Positions 27,114 through 35,831 of a stretch of DNA of 64,000 nucleotides are shown in pieces. The notes under the pieces were generated by a model that was not told where the DNA came from, did no database searches, and was given only the letters and a program-made list of their open reading frames with translations. Source of the DNA: an uncultured cyanobacterium (GTDB taxonomy: Bacteria > Cyanobacteriota > Cyanobacteriia > CACIAM-69d). The stretch is from assembly GCA_937883785.1 (NCBI GenBank), contig CALGDE010000109.1, forward strand, positions 33,509-97,508, read 5' to 3'. Both the position numbers and the translations under genes were made by a program. Numbering within the stretch: the stretch's first letter is position 1; each line of letters starts with the position of its first letter.

Positions 27114-27479
27114 CTAGCGCAACAAGTCGAGAGGGGATAGGTGCAGAATTTTTGTTTCGTCCGTTTCTTGCCAGGCTTCTAACTGGGGTAAGGTTTGGCG
27201 GACTTTTTCGAGGGGAATATCCAGGAAATCGAGGGGGGTAACGGTGTGGCTCCGCCGGGGACAGGCTTGGCAAAAAAGGGCGTGGGCTTGTTTAGCGTTT
27301 AGGGATCGCGTCGCCACATAAGTGGCTGAGCCACCCACCATGGTGGGAACTGCGATCCAGATAGCAAAGCCGATCCAGGGATTTTTTGAGTTGAGAAAGG
27401 TTGGGGCGATCGCCAGCAGGATCAAACTCAGCACTGCTTCACAGAAGGCGATCGCCACCCATCGACGCACAATTGCCAT
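27114..27479 (-). CDS. Small two-helix membrane protein, hypothetical
   Basis: A 121-residue protein with two membrane helices (about 8-27 and 34-55) and a hydrophilic C-terminal half containing CQACPRR. An AAGGAG ribosome binding site five bases before the ATG supports the start. It lies upstream of the SPFH gene on the same strand, 164 bp away, and the two may form a unit. No family recognised. Confidence 0.65.
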   Translation of the reverse strand: MAIVRRWVAIAFCEAVLSLILLAIAPTFLNSKNPWIGFAIWIAVPTMVGGSATYVATRSLNAKQAHALFCQACPRRSHTVTPLDFLDIPLEKVRQTLPQLEAWQETDETKILHLSPLDLLR

Positions 27480-27580
27480 GTCTCCTTCGTAACATTTAGG
27501 CTAGTGGAGCCCCAAGACACGGTCACTAATTGTCATAGTTTGCCGTCTTCTTCACGAAACACCGTTTACTTGGCATGAAG

Positions 27581-27704
27581 CACAGAATCTAGAGCGCAGA
27601 AGCTAGAACACAGAGTTCAAAGCCCAGAATTCATAGCATAGGGTTAAGAACAGAATCCAGAGCATAGAGTTCAAAGAACAGAAGCCAGACCACAGAAGAG
27701 ATTT
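27581..27704. repeat. Degenerate 14-bp tandem repeat, about nine units
   Basis: Units run in steps of 14 bp (one of 12) with consensus near CACAGAATTCAGAG, for example CACAGAATCTAGAG, CGCAGAAGCTAGAA and CACAGAGTTCAAAG. They fill most of the gap between 27480 and 27778. No open frame of note crosses it. Confidence 0.75.
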
Positions 27705-27778
27705 AAAAAAAGAATGGGCAATTTTATTGTCTAGAAGAGCCGCTTTTTTGCGGGCTGTTTCCGTTTAACTGTCTCTGC

Positions 27779-27979
27779 CTAGAAGTGAGCGTCCATAAAA
27801 TCGTCGCAAGTTTCACAGATTAACAACATCAACCGTGGCATCGAAAAACGCGGGTTAGGATAGGCTTGCCAGGGATGCTGGCGATCGCCCTTCCGATTAG
27901 CGATGTCCGCGCGATCAGCCACAGACGGAAGTGCAAAAGCTAAAAATGCAAATTGAGGCAGCGTGTTAAAGCTGCACAT
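27779..27979 (-). CDS. Possible small protein, 66 residues
   Basis: The C-terminal half (NPRFSMPRLMLLICETCDDFMDAHF) looks like a real, constrained protein segment with a CETC pair, and HPWQAYPNPR is also non-random in character. There is no good ribosome binding site, and it starts close to the divergent peptidase gene. I do not recognise a family. It could be spurious. Confidence 0.35.
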   Translation of the reverse strand: MCSFNTLPQFAFLAFALPSVADRADIANRKGDRQHPWQAYPNPRFSMPRLMLLICETCDDFMDAHF

Positions 27980-28020
27980 TGGTGACCGTGAGGGGATTAG
28001 TTAGGACACTAACGGCAAAA

Positions 28021-29424
28021 ATGGGGAATGGTCTTCAGTGGCGAACTCTGAAGATCGCTCTTGGCGGGATTCTCTGCGGATTTTTGTGGTGCGGGGACGG
28101 CGGTGCGGGGGCGATCGCCTCTCCCCAGCCGGCTTTAGCGTCAACGTTACGCCCTGCCATATCGACTCCCGTCCTTTCCACCTCTATCCCAGACTTACAG
28201 CGACAACAGCGACAGCTTCAACAACAACGGCAACAGCTTCAGCAGGAAAATCAGAAGTTACAGCAGCAGCGACAGCAGGTGGACGAGCAGCGCAAAAAGC
28301 TGCGGGAACAGGGCAGTCGCCTTCAAGAAAAGGAAAATCAGGAAAATCAAAAGCTGGACACTCTGCGGGGAAATTTAAATCAAACGGAGCAGCAGCTAAG
28401 CGCCACGGAACAACGCATCGAAAACGCCACTCGGCAAATGGGAGAGCTGGAGGTGGCATTGGCGCTGTCGGAGCAAACCTACCAACGAAAACGATTGGCG
28501 ATCGTGGGTCGATTGCAGTTTCTTCAGCGTCAGCCACCCCATTGGGGATTTGCGGTGCTGTTGCAAAGTGAGAGCTTGAACGAGTTTTTGGATCGCCGTA
28601 AGCAAATTGAACGGGTTTACGAGCGCGATCGCGATCAGCTAAAAAGCTTGGAAACAGCCGCCGCAGCCCTCAGCGTGAAGAGGCTGAAGCTACGGGACCA
28701 GCAAAGGGATTTAGATAGTTTGGCGCGGGGGCTAAATACCACCGCCAGTGAACTTCAGACGAAGGCGGCTCGCCAACGGGAACAGGTGAGTGAAATCCAA
28801 GCCCAGCGCACCACCGTTGAAGCAAGCGAAACCCAGTTAAAGAAAGACTCTGACGCGCTGACAACCATTATTCAGGAAAAGTCTGCGGCTCAGAATCGAC
28901 TCAATGCGGAGCAAAATCGTCTGGCACGCATAGAGCAACAAAAGCAGCGGGGACGATCCGGAGGCTCCAAAGGCAATAGCTCAAGAAGTGCAGGACGATG
29001 GCGAGCGGCGAGCACCAGCAATCGGTATTTAAAGTTGGGGCGGGGTGAAATGGTTGCACCCGCTTCTGGCCCTTTAACCAGTGGTTTTGGTTGGCGACGC
29101 CATCCAATTTTGAAGCGATCGCGATTCCATAATGGTCTCGACTTCGGAGCTCGTTACGGTAGCACCATCCGCGCGGCCCACAGCGGTCGGGTGATTATGG
29201 CGAAATGGTTTGGCGGCTACGGCAATACGGTGATTATTGACCGAGGGGACGGGATAACCACCCTGTACGGTCACGCTAGTGAGATTTATGTTTCCAATGG
29301 GCAACAGGTATCGGCGGGGCAGGCGATCGCCGCAGTGGGATCCACTGGACTATCGACGGGTCCGCACCTGCACTTTGAAGTGCGGGTCAACGGCAAACCC
29401 ACCGACCCACGTCCTTACCTGTAG
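28021..29424 (+). CDS. M23 family (LytM) murein hydrolase / EnvC-like protein
   Basis: From the ATG at 28021, 467 residues: a signal peptide (LKIALGGILCGFLWCG), a long Gln-rich coiled coil (about 60-300) and a C-terminal M23 peptidase domain. The zinc ligands are visible in RFHNGLDFG (HxxxD) and GPHLHFEVR (HxH). It probably cleaves peptide cross-links in peptidoglycan or activates amidases at division. An in-frame TTG at 27979 would add 14 residues and is less likely. Confidence 0.87.
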   Translation: MGNGLQWRTLKIALGGILCGFLWCGDGGAGAIASPQPALASTLRPAISTPVLSTSIPDLQRQQRQLQQQRQQLQQENQKLQQQRQQVDEQRKKLREQGSRLQEKENQENQKLDTLRGNLNQTEQQLSATEQRIENATRQMGELEVALALSEQTYQRKRLAIVGRLQFLQRQPPHWGFAVLLQSESLNEFLDRRKQIERVYERDRDQLKSLETAAAALSVKRLKLRDQQRDLDSLARGLNTTASELQTKAARQREQVSEIQAQRTTVEASETQLKKDSDALTTIIQEKSAAQNRLNAEQNRLARIEQQKQRGRSGGSKGNSSRSAGRWRAASTSNRYLKLGRGEMVAPASGPLTSGFGWRRHPILKRSRFHNGLDFGARYGSTIRAAHSGRVIMAKWFGGYGNTVIIDRGDGITTLYGHASEIYVSNGQQVSAGQAIAAVGSTGLSTGPHLHFEVRVNGKPTDPRPYL

Positions 29425-29442
29425 ACGTCAGTTCGACAAAAA

Positions 29443-29465
29443 GCCCTCCCTTACCAAGGGGGAAG
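29443..29465 (+). terminator. Possible terminator after the M23 peptidase gene
   Basis: CCCTCCCTT pairs with AAGGGGGA around ACC, 20 bp after the stop; a T-run follows only about 15 bases later. The stem resembles the CCCCCCTTATCAAGGGGGG hairpin at 40873. Confidence 0.5.
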
Positions 29466-29652
29466 CAGATTTGAGCTAATTTTTTGCCATTGCGCTGACG
29501 TTGTAGGGGGTTGAAAAGAGAAACAGGACTCACGCCCAAAAACAAAAAGTTGATTGACCCCTATCCTTAAGGTTCAACCAACTTAGCGATGAATTGATAA
29601 CGGCTCAGTGGTTCTGCCAACTGCTTATCAACAGACCGGCATCTACAACAAT

Positions 29653-30096
29653 CTACAGACCAGCGCCAGAGTTGCGTAGCTCCATAATCGAAGTGTTGTA
29701 GGGGTTGGGCAAGTCCTGAGTGCGAATGGTGGGGTCGGACGTAGTTTGTTGACGCATCAAGTCAACGTAAAGCTCATTCATGGAACGGGAATCACTGACA
29801 ATCTCGTTCTCGGGGAAGCCAAGCCCAAATATCCACGCTAAGGTGCGCCCAAGGGTTCGGTTTGAGGCGTAATCTTTGTCACGGTTGAAGAAAGCTTCGT
29901 CAGTGGCTTCCAAAATAGTGGGCGGCGTGGTTACCTCAACCTGCTCAGAAACAGGACCACGATCGCTGCGATCACGATTGCTGCGATTAGGCTCGGTCAC
30001 TCGCTGGGCGCTGGCAGGAGCGATCGCCCCAAGCACCAATCCCATAGCCAGGCTGCTCCCAACCAATGCCTTAGCAACAAACCCTTTCCGTGCCAT
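29653..30096 (-). CDS. Secreted hypothetical protein
   Basis: From the ATG at 30096, 147 residues with a clear signal peptide (KALVGSSLAMGLVLGAIAPASAQ) ending at an Ala-x-Ala site. The mature part starts with an Arg/Asn/Ser-rich segment and continues with AFFNRDKDYASNRTLGRTLAWIFG. I take it for a conserved cyanobacterial exported protein of unknown function. GAGG nine bases before the ATG favours this start over the GTG at 30117. Confidence 0.65.
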   Translation of the reverse strand: MARKGFVAKALVGSSLAMGLVLGAIAPASAQRVTEPNRSNRDRSDRGPVSEQVEVTTPPTILEATDEAFFNRDKDYASNRTLGRTLAWIFGLGFPENEIVSDSRSMNELYVDLMRQQTTSDPTIRTQDLPNPYNTSIMELRNSGAGL

Positions 30097-30228
30097 AGTC
30101 TTAATCCTCGTTACCACTAATTACTGGCCAACCATCGGTTTCATCCCGATGTTGACATATTCTTCCGCCACTAGCCAGTTTTTACGCGGTCCATCAACCT
30201 CAACCCTGTTGCTCCCCTCTTTTCAAGG

Positions 30229-32349
30229 TCACTTTTTAGCGTCAGGAGGAATGCGTTCCAGGGCAATCAGCGTTTCCATAATCATTTTTGCAGGCGGTGC
30301 CGCCACCTTACCGCCAGACCCTCCTTGGGGTTCATCGACGATAACCGCCACCACGTAGCGGGGGTTGGAGGCGGGCAGGATTCCCACAAAGCTGGCAATA
30401 ATTGCCCCCTTTCGATACACGCCGCCGCTGCCGATTTTCTGAGACGTACCGGTTTTTCCGGCGATGCGATAGCCAGGAATTTGAGCTGCCTTAGCGGTGC
30501 CCGACTGCACCACCGATTCCATCATTTCCACCACCTGGGTTGTGGTGATCTTTGAAAATAGGCGGGTCGGCTGAGAACGGTAGGGCTGCCAATAGGGCTG
30601 GTTATCGTCAGTCATTAGCCCTTCCACCACGTGGGGGGTCACCAGTTCGCCGCCGTTAGCTAGGGTGCCCATCATTTGCACCAGTTGAAGGGGCGTCACG
30701 GAAAATCCCTGACCAAAAGCATTGGTGGCCCGATCCACGGGCGATCGCAAAAATTTAGCGCGGCTGCGCACCTGACTGGCAGTTTCAAAGGGCAAATCAA
30801 CACCGCTTTTATCCCCCAATCCCATCCGCTGCAGCCAATCGTAAAATTCCGCCGGCTTAAATCGCTGGCTAATGCGCACCATCCCCACGTTGCTGGAATA
30901 TTGAATAATGTCTTCAACGGACACGGTGCCGCGACCGGGAATACGAGGGTAGCCGTAGTTTTTAATTAGGCGGTCAAAAATTTGAATTGCGCCAGGGTCG
31001 TTAAAGGTTTCCGTAGGCTCAATTTTTTTGGATTCTAGAGCAGCAGCCACCACCAACGGCTTAAAGGTGGAGCCGGGTTCGTACAGGTCAGCGACGGCCC
31101 AGTTACGGAAGTTTGCCACATCGGCATCGAAGTAGCGGTTGGGGTCGTAAGTGGGGGCGTTGGCCAGGACGCGCAGAGCTCCAGTGCGGGCATCCATCAC
31201 GATCGCCGTCGCCTTTTTCGCCTTGTACTGGTCCATGGTTTGATCCAACGCCAGCCGCGCCGCCCGCTGCAGCCGGGAATCCAAGGTGAGCTTGAGTTTC
31301 AGATCATCTAAATAGGTCAGCTGCTGGGGCTGGTCGTCGTCCCCCTGCCCCGGCGATGCCAGGATGACGCCCGACGAGGATCGTTCAAATTTCAACGGGT
31401 CCGCTTTACGCTGCAATAGCTTTTGCCAGCGTAGTTCAAGCCCCGCCTGACCCTTGCTATCTAAGTCGGTGTAGCCCAGCACATCTGCCATTAGCTCTTG
31501 CTGGGGATATACACGGCTGGCTTGCTGCACCAGTTCCAGCCCGTCCGTGTTGAGCGATCGCACCCGAGATGCCGTATCTTCGCTGAGGCGATTGCGCAGC
31601 CGCAGTCCAGTTTTTCCCTTCGCAAAAATTCTCATCAGCTCATCGGTGGACATATCCACCACGGGCGCTAGCTTTTCAGCAATATCCCCCGGTCGTTCTT
31701 TAAATAAGCTGGGGTGGGCGTAAAGGGTATAGGCACGACGGTCCAGGGCGAGCACCGTGCCGCGATGGTCCACGATAGAGCGGCGAGGAACAAAGGGGGT
31801 AATAGTAAGTTCCTGGTACCCCTTGGCTTTGGCTTGCAGCTCCGCCGCCTGTAGCACTTGCAGGGTAAACAGTCGCCAGCTCAATAGACCCGTGCCGCCA
31901 AATAAAATCATCCCCACCATCAGCACTCGCATTCGTGACGGGCTGATGCTGCGAGGGTCGGGCCATTGCCAGCGCAGGGCTCGTAGGGCTTCGGTACTCA
32001 GGTTTTTTAAACGCTCAACCGGATTGGACGGGGAGGTCGTAGTACGTTCCGGTGGTTTAGGACGATCGCGACGGGGGAAGGGCGTAACGTTGGAGGGGCG
32101 GGTATTCCGAGGCGGATGATCGCGGTAGGGATTGGTATCGAAGGGCTGTAGGGGCAGGCGGGTGACGGTGCTGCCATCTTCGGGGAGAGCGTTGCCCAAA
32201 GCTTCTAGCTTTTCTAGGGTCTGGCGCGATCGCCGGGAGCCATTGTCGGGGGCAGACATATTGCCGTCAGGATCAGACGTACCCAAGTCCGACAGATCAA
32301 AATCCGGAGTCGATTCGAAGGGATTGGATTGTGACTCGGGTCGGTCCAT
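30229..32349 (-). CDS. Penicillin-binding protein (FtsI/PBP2-class transpeptidase)
   Basis: From the ATG at 32349, 706 residues. A long disordered Pro/Arg/Asn-rich cytoplasmic part (1-140) precedes one membrane helix (about 150-172), a PBP dimerisation domain, and a transpeptidase domain with the serine motif STFK, the SxN motif SSN and the KTG motif in AGKTGTS. It cross-links septal or peripheral peptidoglycan. A TTG at 32463 could extend it by 38 residues. It is divergent from the epimerase gene. Confidence 0.87.
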   Translation of the reverse strand: MDRPESQSNPFESTPDFDLSDLGTSDPDGNMSAPDNGSRRSRQTLEKLEALGNALPEDGSTVTRLPLQPFDTNPYRDHPPRNTRPSNVTPFPRRDRPKPPERTTTSPSNPVERLKNLSTEALRALRWQWPDPRSISPSRMRVLMVGMILFGGTGLLSWRLFTLQVLQAAELQAKAKGYQELTITPFVPRRSIVDHRGTVLALDRRAYTLYAHPSLFKERPGDIAEKLAPVVDMSTDELMRIFAKGKTGLRLRNRLSEDTASRVRSLNTDGLELVQQASRVYPQQELMADVLGYTDLDSKGQAGLELRWQKLLQRKADPLKFERSSSGVILASPGQGDDDQPQQLTYLDDLKLKLTLDSRLQRAARLALDQTMDQYKAKKATAIVMDARTGALRVLANAPTYDPNRYFDADVANFRNWAVADLYEPGSTFKPLVVAAALESKKIEPTETFNDPGAIQIFDRLIKNYGYPRIPGRGTVSVEDIIQYSSNVGMVRISQRFKPAEFYDWLQRMGLGDKSGVDLPFETASQVRSRAKFLRSPVDRATNAFGQGFSVTPLQLVQMMGTLANGGELVTPHVVEGLMTDDNQPYWQPYRSQPTRLFSKITTTQVVEMMESVVQSGTAKAAQIPGYRIAGKTGTSQKIGSGGVYRKGAIIASFVGILPASNPRYVVAVIVDEPQGGSGGKVAAPPAKMIMETLIALERIPPDAKK

Positions 32350-32522
32350 AGGAGCAAGGAGATTGGCTTTGGGGTCTTTCGCCAATGGGGTTGGTGTTCT
32401 GCGGTTTTGATTCTCTGGTTTAATTTTACTGGCAGAATCACTGACAGGCCACCGAAACCGCAAGGCGTTCGGTCATTACAAGATAAGCGCGAACGAGAAA
32501 AAATTAGCCCCAGGGGTTGAAT

Positions 32523-33458
32523 ATGAAGATTTTGGTGATGGGCGGCACTCGGTTTATTGGGGTTTATTTAACGAAAATGCTGGTGGAGGCAGGCTATGAC
32601 GTCACCCTCTGCAACCGAGGCAACAAGCCCGCACCAGTGGAGGGAGTGCAGCAAATTCACTGTGATCGCACTGACGCCGACGCCCTAGAATCCACCCTAA
32701 AAGGCAAAGCTTTCGATATTGTTTTTGACAACAATGGTCGCAAGCTTGGGGATACCCAACCGTTGGTGGACGCGCTGCGGGGCAAGTTCGAGCAATTAAT
32801 CTATATGAGTTCCGCCGGGGTGTACCTAAAAGGCGACCAGTTCCCCCATCTGGAGGGGGACGCCGTGGATCCCAATAGCCGCCACAAGGGCAAGCACGAC
32901 ACCGAGTCCTACCTTGCCCAACACGATGTGCCCTTCACCTCCATCCGCCCCACTTATATTTATGGTCCCCAAAACTACAACCCCTTAGAGGGCTGGTTCT
33001 TTGACCGCATTGTGCGCGATCGCCCCATCCCCATCCCCGGCGACGGCACCGCCATCACCCAATTCGGTCACGTCAAGGATTTGGCAGCGGCAATGGTCAA
33101 AACCATCCGCAATTCCAAGGCGATCGGTGAAATTTATAATGTGTCGGGCGATCGCTACGTCACCTTCGATGGCTTAGCCCGCGCCTGTGCCGAAGCCGCC
33201 GGAAAAGACCCTGACAAACTAGACATCCGCCACTACGACCCCAAAGCCTTCGACTTCGGCAAAAAGAAAGCCTTCCCCCTGCGCGTCCAACACTTCTTCG
33301 CCTCTAACCAAAAAGCCAAAACCGACCTAGACTGGCAGCCAGAATTCGAGCTAGTGGAGGGCTTAAAAGACTCCTTCACCAGCGACTATCTCAAAAATGG
33401 CAACGATAAAGGTGTGATCGACTTCTCTCTTGACGATCAGATACTGAAAGCTGCCTGA
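32523..33458 (+). CDS. NAD-binding epimerase, CSP41-like
   Basis: A 311-residue short-chain dehydrogenase/reductase of the extended type. The nucleotide-binding loop GGTRFIG opens the protein and the segment YMSSAGVYLKGD is characteristic of the chloroplast stem-loop RNA-binding protein CSP41b and its cyanobacterial homologues, which tend to lack a typical YxxxK site. AGGGG eight bases upstream of ATG 32523 supports the start. In plastids these proteins bind and stabilise or cleave RNA; here that is inference. An RNA-like structure lies just downstream. Confidence 0.82.
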   Translation: MKILVMGGTRFIGVYLTKMLVEAGYDVTLCNRGNKPAPVEGVQQIHCDRTDADALESTLKGKAFDIVFDNNGRKLGDTQPLVDALRGKFEQLIYMSSAGVYLKGDQFPHLEGDAVDPNSRHKGKHDTESYLAQHDVPFTSIRPTYIYGPQNYNPLEGWFFDRIVRDRPIPIPGDGTAITQFGHVKDLAAAMVKTIRNSKAIGEIYNVSGDRYVTFDGLARACAEAAGKDPDKLDIRHYDPKAFDFGKKKAFPLRVQHFFASNQKAKTDLDWQPEFELVEGLKDSFTSDYLKNGNDKGVIDFSLDDQILKAA

Positions 33459-33478
33459 ATCTTTACTCCAGGCAGCTT
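33448..33478 (+). terminator. Hairpin over the CSP41-like stop codon
   Basis: AAGCTGCCTG pairs perfectly with CAGGCAGCTT around an 11-nt loop and includes the TGA stop codon. There is no T-run directly after it, so it may act as a 3' stabilising hairpin. Confidence 0.55.
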
Positions 33479-33538
33479 CATAGATCACTAGATTGTTTGG
33501 AAGATTGCATTAGTCCCCACAACAGCCAGGGCATGATC

Positions 33539-33655
33539 TGAGTTTGCGCGGTGCGCGGAGGCGATCACGAGGAGGGATGTGCCTTGGTCGCTCGTCTCTG
33601 AGCCCCACCCTCTGTCCAGGTGTTGGGACACACTGTCGAGGACATCGCGGGCTCA
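33539..33655 (+). ncRNA. Candidate structured non-coding RNA
   Basis: A 117-nt segment closed by a long-range stem: TGAGTTTGCG (33539-33548) with CGCGGGCTCA (33646-33655), ten pairs of which three are G-U when read on the plus strand and mismatches on the minus strand. Inside are GCGATC/GGTCGC (33561/33586) and TGTCC/GGACA (33613/33626). No plausible protein frame exists. 6S RNA is one family to test, but I could not match it to a known consensus. Confidence 0.4.
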
Positions 33656-33727
33656 AATAAGACTGTGACTCATCGCCTTTTCGATAGTGTTGCTGCATGA
33701 CGTGACACCTTTGGTTTCATACAGGAT

Positions 33728-33753
33728 AGGGGCTGAGAGGGTTCGCAGCCCCT
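33728..33753. terminator. Hairpin, possible terminator
   Basis: AGGGGCTG and CAGCCCCT form a perfect 8-bp stem with a 10-nt loop, followed by GTTTG on the plus strand. It lies after the candidate RNA and also after the small minus-strand gene at 33812-33958, so it could serve either. Confidence 0.5.
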
Positions 33754-33811
33754 GTTTGATCGGTCTAGCTAAATTCATTGAAAGCCATGGGCCCTATGGC
33801 ATTTCAGTGAG

Positions 33812-33958
33812 CTACTTCTTGCTGCTGTTCGCCTGAGCTTCAGCGGCTTTCTGGGACTGTTGTGCACTGGAACCGTAACCACTGTGGGTCTTGCCGTTCA
33901 CAGTAACCTTGGTCTCGTAACCACCACTCCACATCTTCCGGGTTCGCATAGTAGCCAT
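33812..33958 (-). CDS. Small basic protein, 48 residues
   Basis: ATG at 33958 with an excellent ribosome binding site, AAGGAG eight bases upstream. The product begins MATMRTRKMWSGGYETK, continues with VTVNGKTHSGYGSS and ends in an Ala/Gln/Ser/Lys-rich tail. It is basic, soluble and of a type not recognised by me. The coding quality (strong signal, regular start, no rare codons) is better than for most open frames of this size nearby. Confidence 0.6.
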   Translation of the reverse strand: MATMRTRKMWSGGYETKVTVNGKTHSGYGSSAQQSQKAAEAQANSSKK

Positions 33959-34214
33959 CTTTCGGACTCCTTATTTGAATGTGATTGAAATTTGCCAAGA
34001 GCCAATTTTATGAACCTGACAAACACGCCGACTGAGGGAAAGCGGTTGTTTGCTCCTCAGCCACATTCACAGAATACAAAGCATGCTCTTAGACGTCGGT
34101 GGAAAGAAGTGAATAGTTCAGAACTCACTTTTTGGCACCAAAGTGGATAAAAGTGTATTGCCAGTCTCATAAGCTAAGCTGGCCAGTGATGAGTGCCAAC
34201 CTACTGTCATCGTC

Positions 34215-35714
34215 ATGAAGCTTGATAGTCAAGAAGATGCCTTGGATTTTGTGAACGCTCTGCTTGATCTCAAAGGCTATGAACGTCTAACTAATATTCA
34301 AAGTGCTATCTTTCAGCACGTGTGGTCTGATCCTAGGAAGACTTATAAGGATATTGCAGAGCGAGAAAACTATGAGTACGACTCGATCAAGTCTTATGGG
34401 GCACGGCTTTATCAGCGGTTAAGCCTAATGACTGGCGAAAAAATCAGTAAGAGAAACTTGCGCGAGACATTTAATCGACTCGCCCGCCACAGTTCGATAG
34501 AGCTTCATCAATCTCCTTTACCGGACCCTCGAGCAAGTACGCAAGCATGTTTTCCTCAGACTGACTCTGACTATCAAGCGACCCTTGAGGCAGATCATGT
34601 CAGCAACTTGTCTAATCGCCAAGTTCAATCAAGATATAGGGATGCGGAAAGGCTAATGGAAGTAGCTGGCAAAGTTGATAGTCTAGACTCCCTCAACTGT
34701 ATTTTGTCTGCGTTCAACATTTATAGACAACTGGAAGATGCTGGCGCAGCAGCCAGGATACTTCTTGCACCGATACAAAGTGAATGGGATAAGAATGAAA
34801 ATGCTGGCAAGATTGCATATCGATTGGGACTATTCTCCCCCATGATTGAAGGCATGAATTGGCTGATTGGCCAGGTTGAGTCAGGGTGCTATTTGCCCGC
34901 GTCAAAGGTGGCGTACTTATACAATGAGAATGCCGACTTAATATGGATGTCTCAAAACAACACATTAGCTTCCATTGAGCTCCACAAGAAATCTCAGGCA
35001 TGGGCTTACAAGGGAGGGGAAGATACAAAACATCTTATTGTTTTGCGTCATTTCAATGAGACGCTGTGCAATATCGACAGTGGAAATCTCGACCTAGCAA
35101 AGCTGAACCTACTGAAGGCTAGACAATTATTTTTAGATTTATTTGATAAAGGAGAAGATGATGGAATGAAGCCCTGTTTGGACTGTCTTCTCAATTACAT
35201 TGATGTGCGACTGTGTGGGCAGTCTGCCGTTGGGCAAGCTGAAGATTCATATCATAGAATGCTTGGTCCACACTACCTAGATGAAGGCTCTGCCTGGGAC
35301 AAAAACTATTTGCCTATTTACGTTGCAAAGGCGTTACATGACACAGGCCGCACTGGTCCCGCATTCGATATGTACGTGAAAGCTAAAAACACTGCAATAG
35401 CTAGCGGGTGTCGACAAGTTGAGTGTAAGGCTCTGCAAGGATTAGCTAATCTGTGCTTTGAGGAGAGTCCAGAGTCTGCGGATAAATCTATTCATTTATT
35501 GCTACAGGCGCAGAAGATCTTTAGATCTATCCAGGCGGAAGGGGATGTAGCACAAGTGCAGTTATCGCTCGGTAGGATTTACAAAACCCTTGGGCAAGTC
35601 AAGAGAAGTGAAGCTTGCTTTGCTCAAACAGAAGCTTTTTACAGACGTCGGAAAGCACCTTTAATGGTTGATCAAGTGAAGCTCATAAGAGAGGGGGCGA
35701 GACTAATCGCCTAG
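34215..35714 (+). CDS. vMAP-type HTH protein with TPR-like C-terminal region
   Basis: A 499-residue protein. Residues 1-95 match the N-terminal HTH domain of vWA-MoxR-associated proteins of cyanobacteria: LTNIQSAIFQHVW, then YKDIAERENYEYDSIKSYGARLYQRLS and KISKRNLRETF. In that class this domain is usually joined to NTPase or TIR effectors; here residues about 150-495 form helical TPR-like repeats instead (for example AQLQLSLGRIYKTLGQ-like units near 450). It is probably a conflict or signalling adaptor. The AT-rich composition, unlike its neighbours, suggests transfer. Its stop codon lies in a pgk relic. Confidence 0.7.
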   Translation: MKLDSQEDALDFVNALLDLKGYERLTNIQSAIFQHVWSDPRKTYKDIAERENYEYDSIKSYGARLYQRLSLMTGEKISKRNLRETFNRLARHSSIELHQSPLPDPRASTQACFPQTDSDYQATLEADHVSNLSNRQVQSRYRDAERLMEVAGKVDSLDSLNCILSAFNIYRQLEDAGAAARILLAPIQSEWDKNENAGKIAYRLGLFSPMIEGMNWLIGQVESGCYLPASKVAYLYNENADLIWMSQNNTLASIELHKKSQAWAYKGGEDTKHLIVLRHFNETLCNIDSGNLDLAKLNLLKARQLFLDLFDKGEDDGMKPCLDCLLNYIDVRLCGQSAVGQAEDSYHRMLGPHYLDEGSAWDKNYLPIYVAKALHDTGRTGPAFDMYVKAKNTAIASGCRQVECKALQGLANLCFEESPESADKSIHLLLQAQKIFRSIQAEGDVAQVQLSLGRIYKTLGQVKRSEACFAQTEAFYRRRKAPLMVDQVKLIREGARLIA

Positions 35715-35790
35715 GGCTGCGCTGTCAGAAATGACTTTACCTTTCAACGGCGCTAGGCGGGCACCACTGATGGAGATGTGGCGCATTTGC
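35711..35790 (-). pseudogene. pgk: Relic of the pgk 3' end (R)
   Basis: About 80 bp aligned with 39227-39312 of the intact pgk gene at roughly three quarters identity. The reading still shows QMRHISISGARL for [13 protein letters not shown] and LKGKV for LEGKV. The first bases also contain the stop codon of the vMAP-like gene. Confidence 0.75.
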
Positions 35791-35831
35791 GATACTAAAG
35801 GTGACCGCTCCATTGAGCACTGGCAAAACCC

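Noticed and set aside
33510..33698. Minus-strand frame of 62 codons across the candidate RNA
   Set aside because: Cys/Arg/Pro-rich product with no start signal; the G-U pairs point to a plus-strand RNA.
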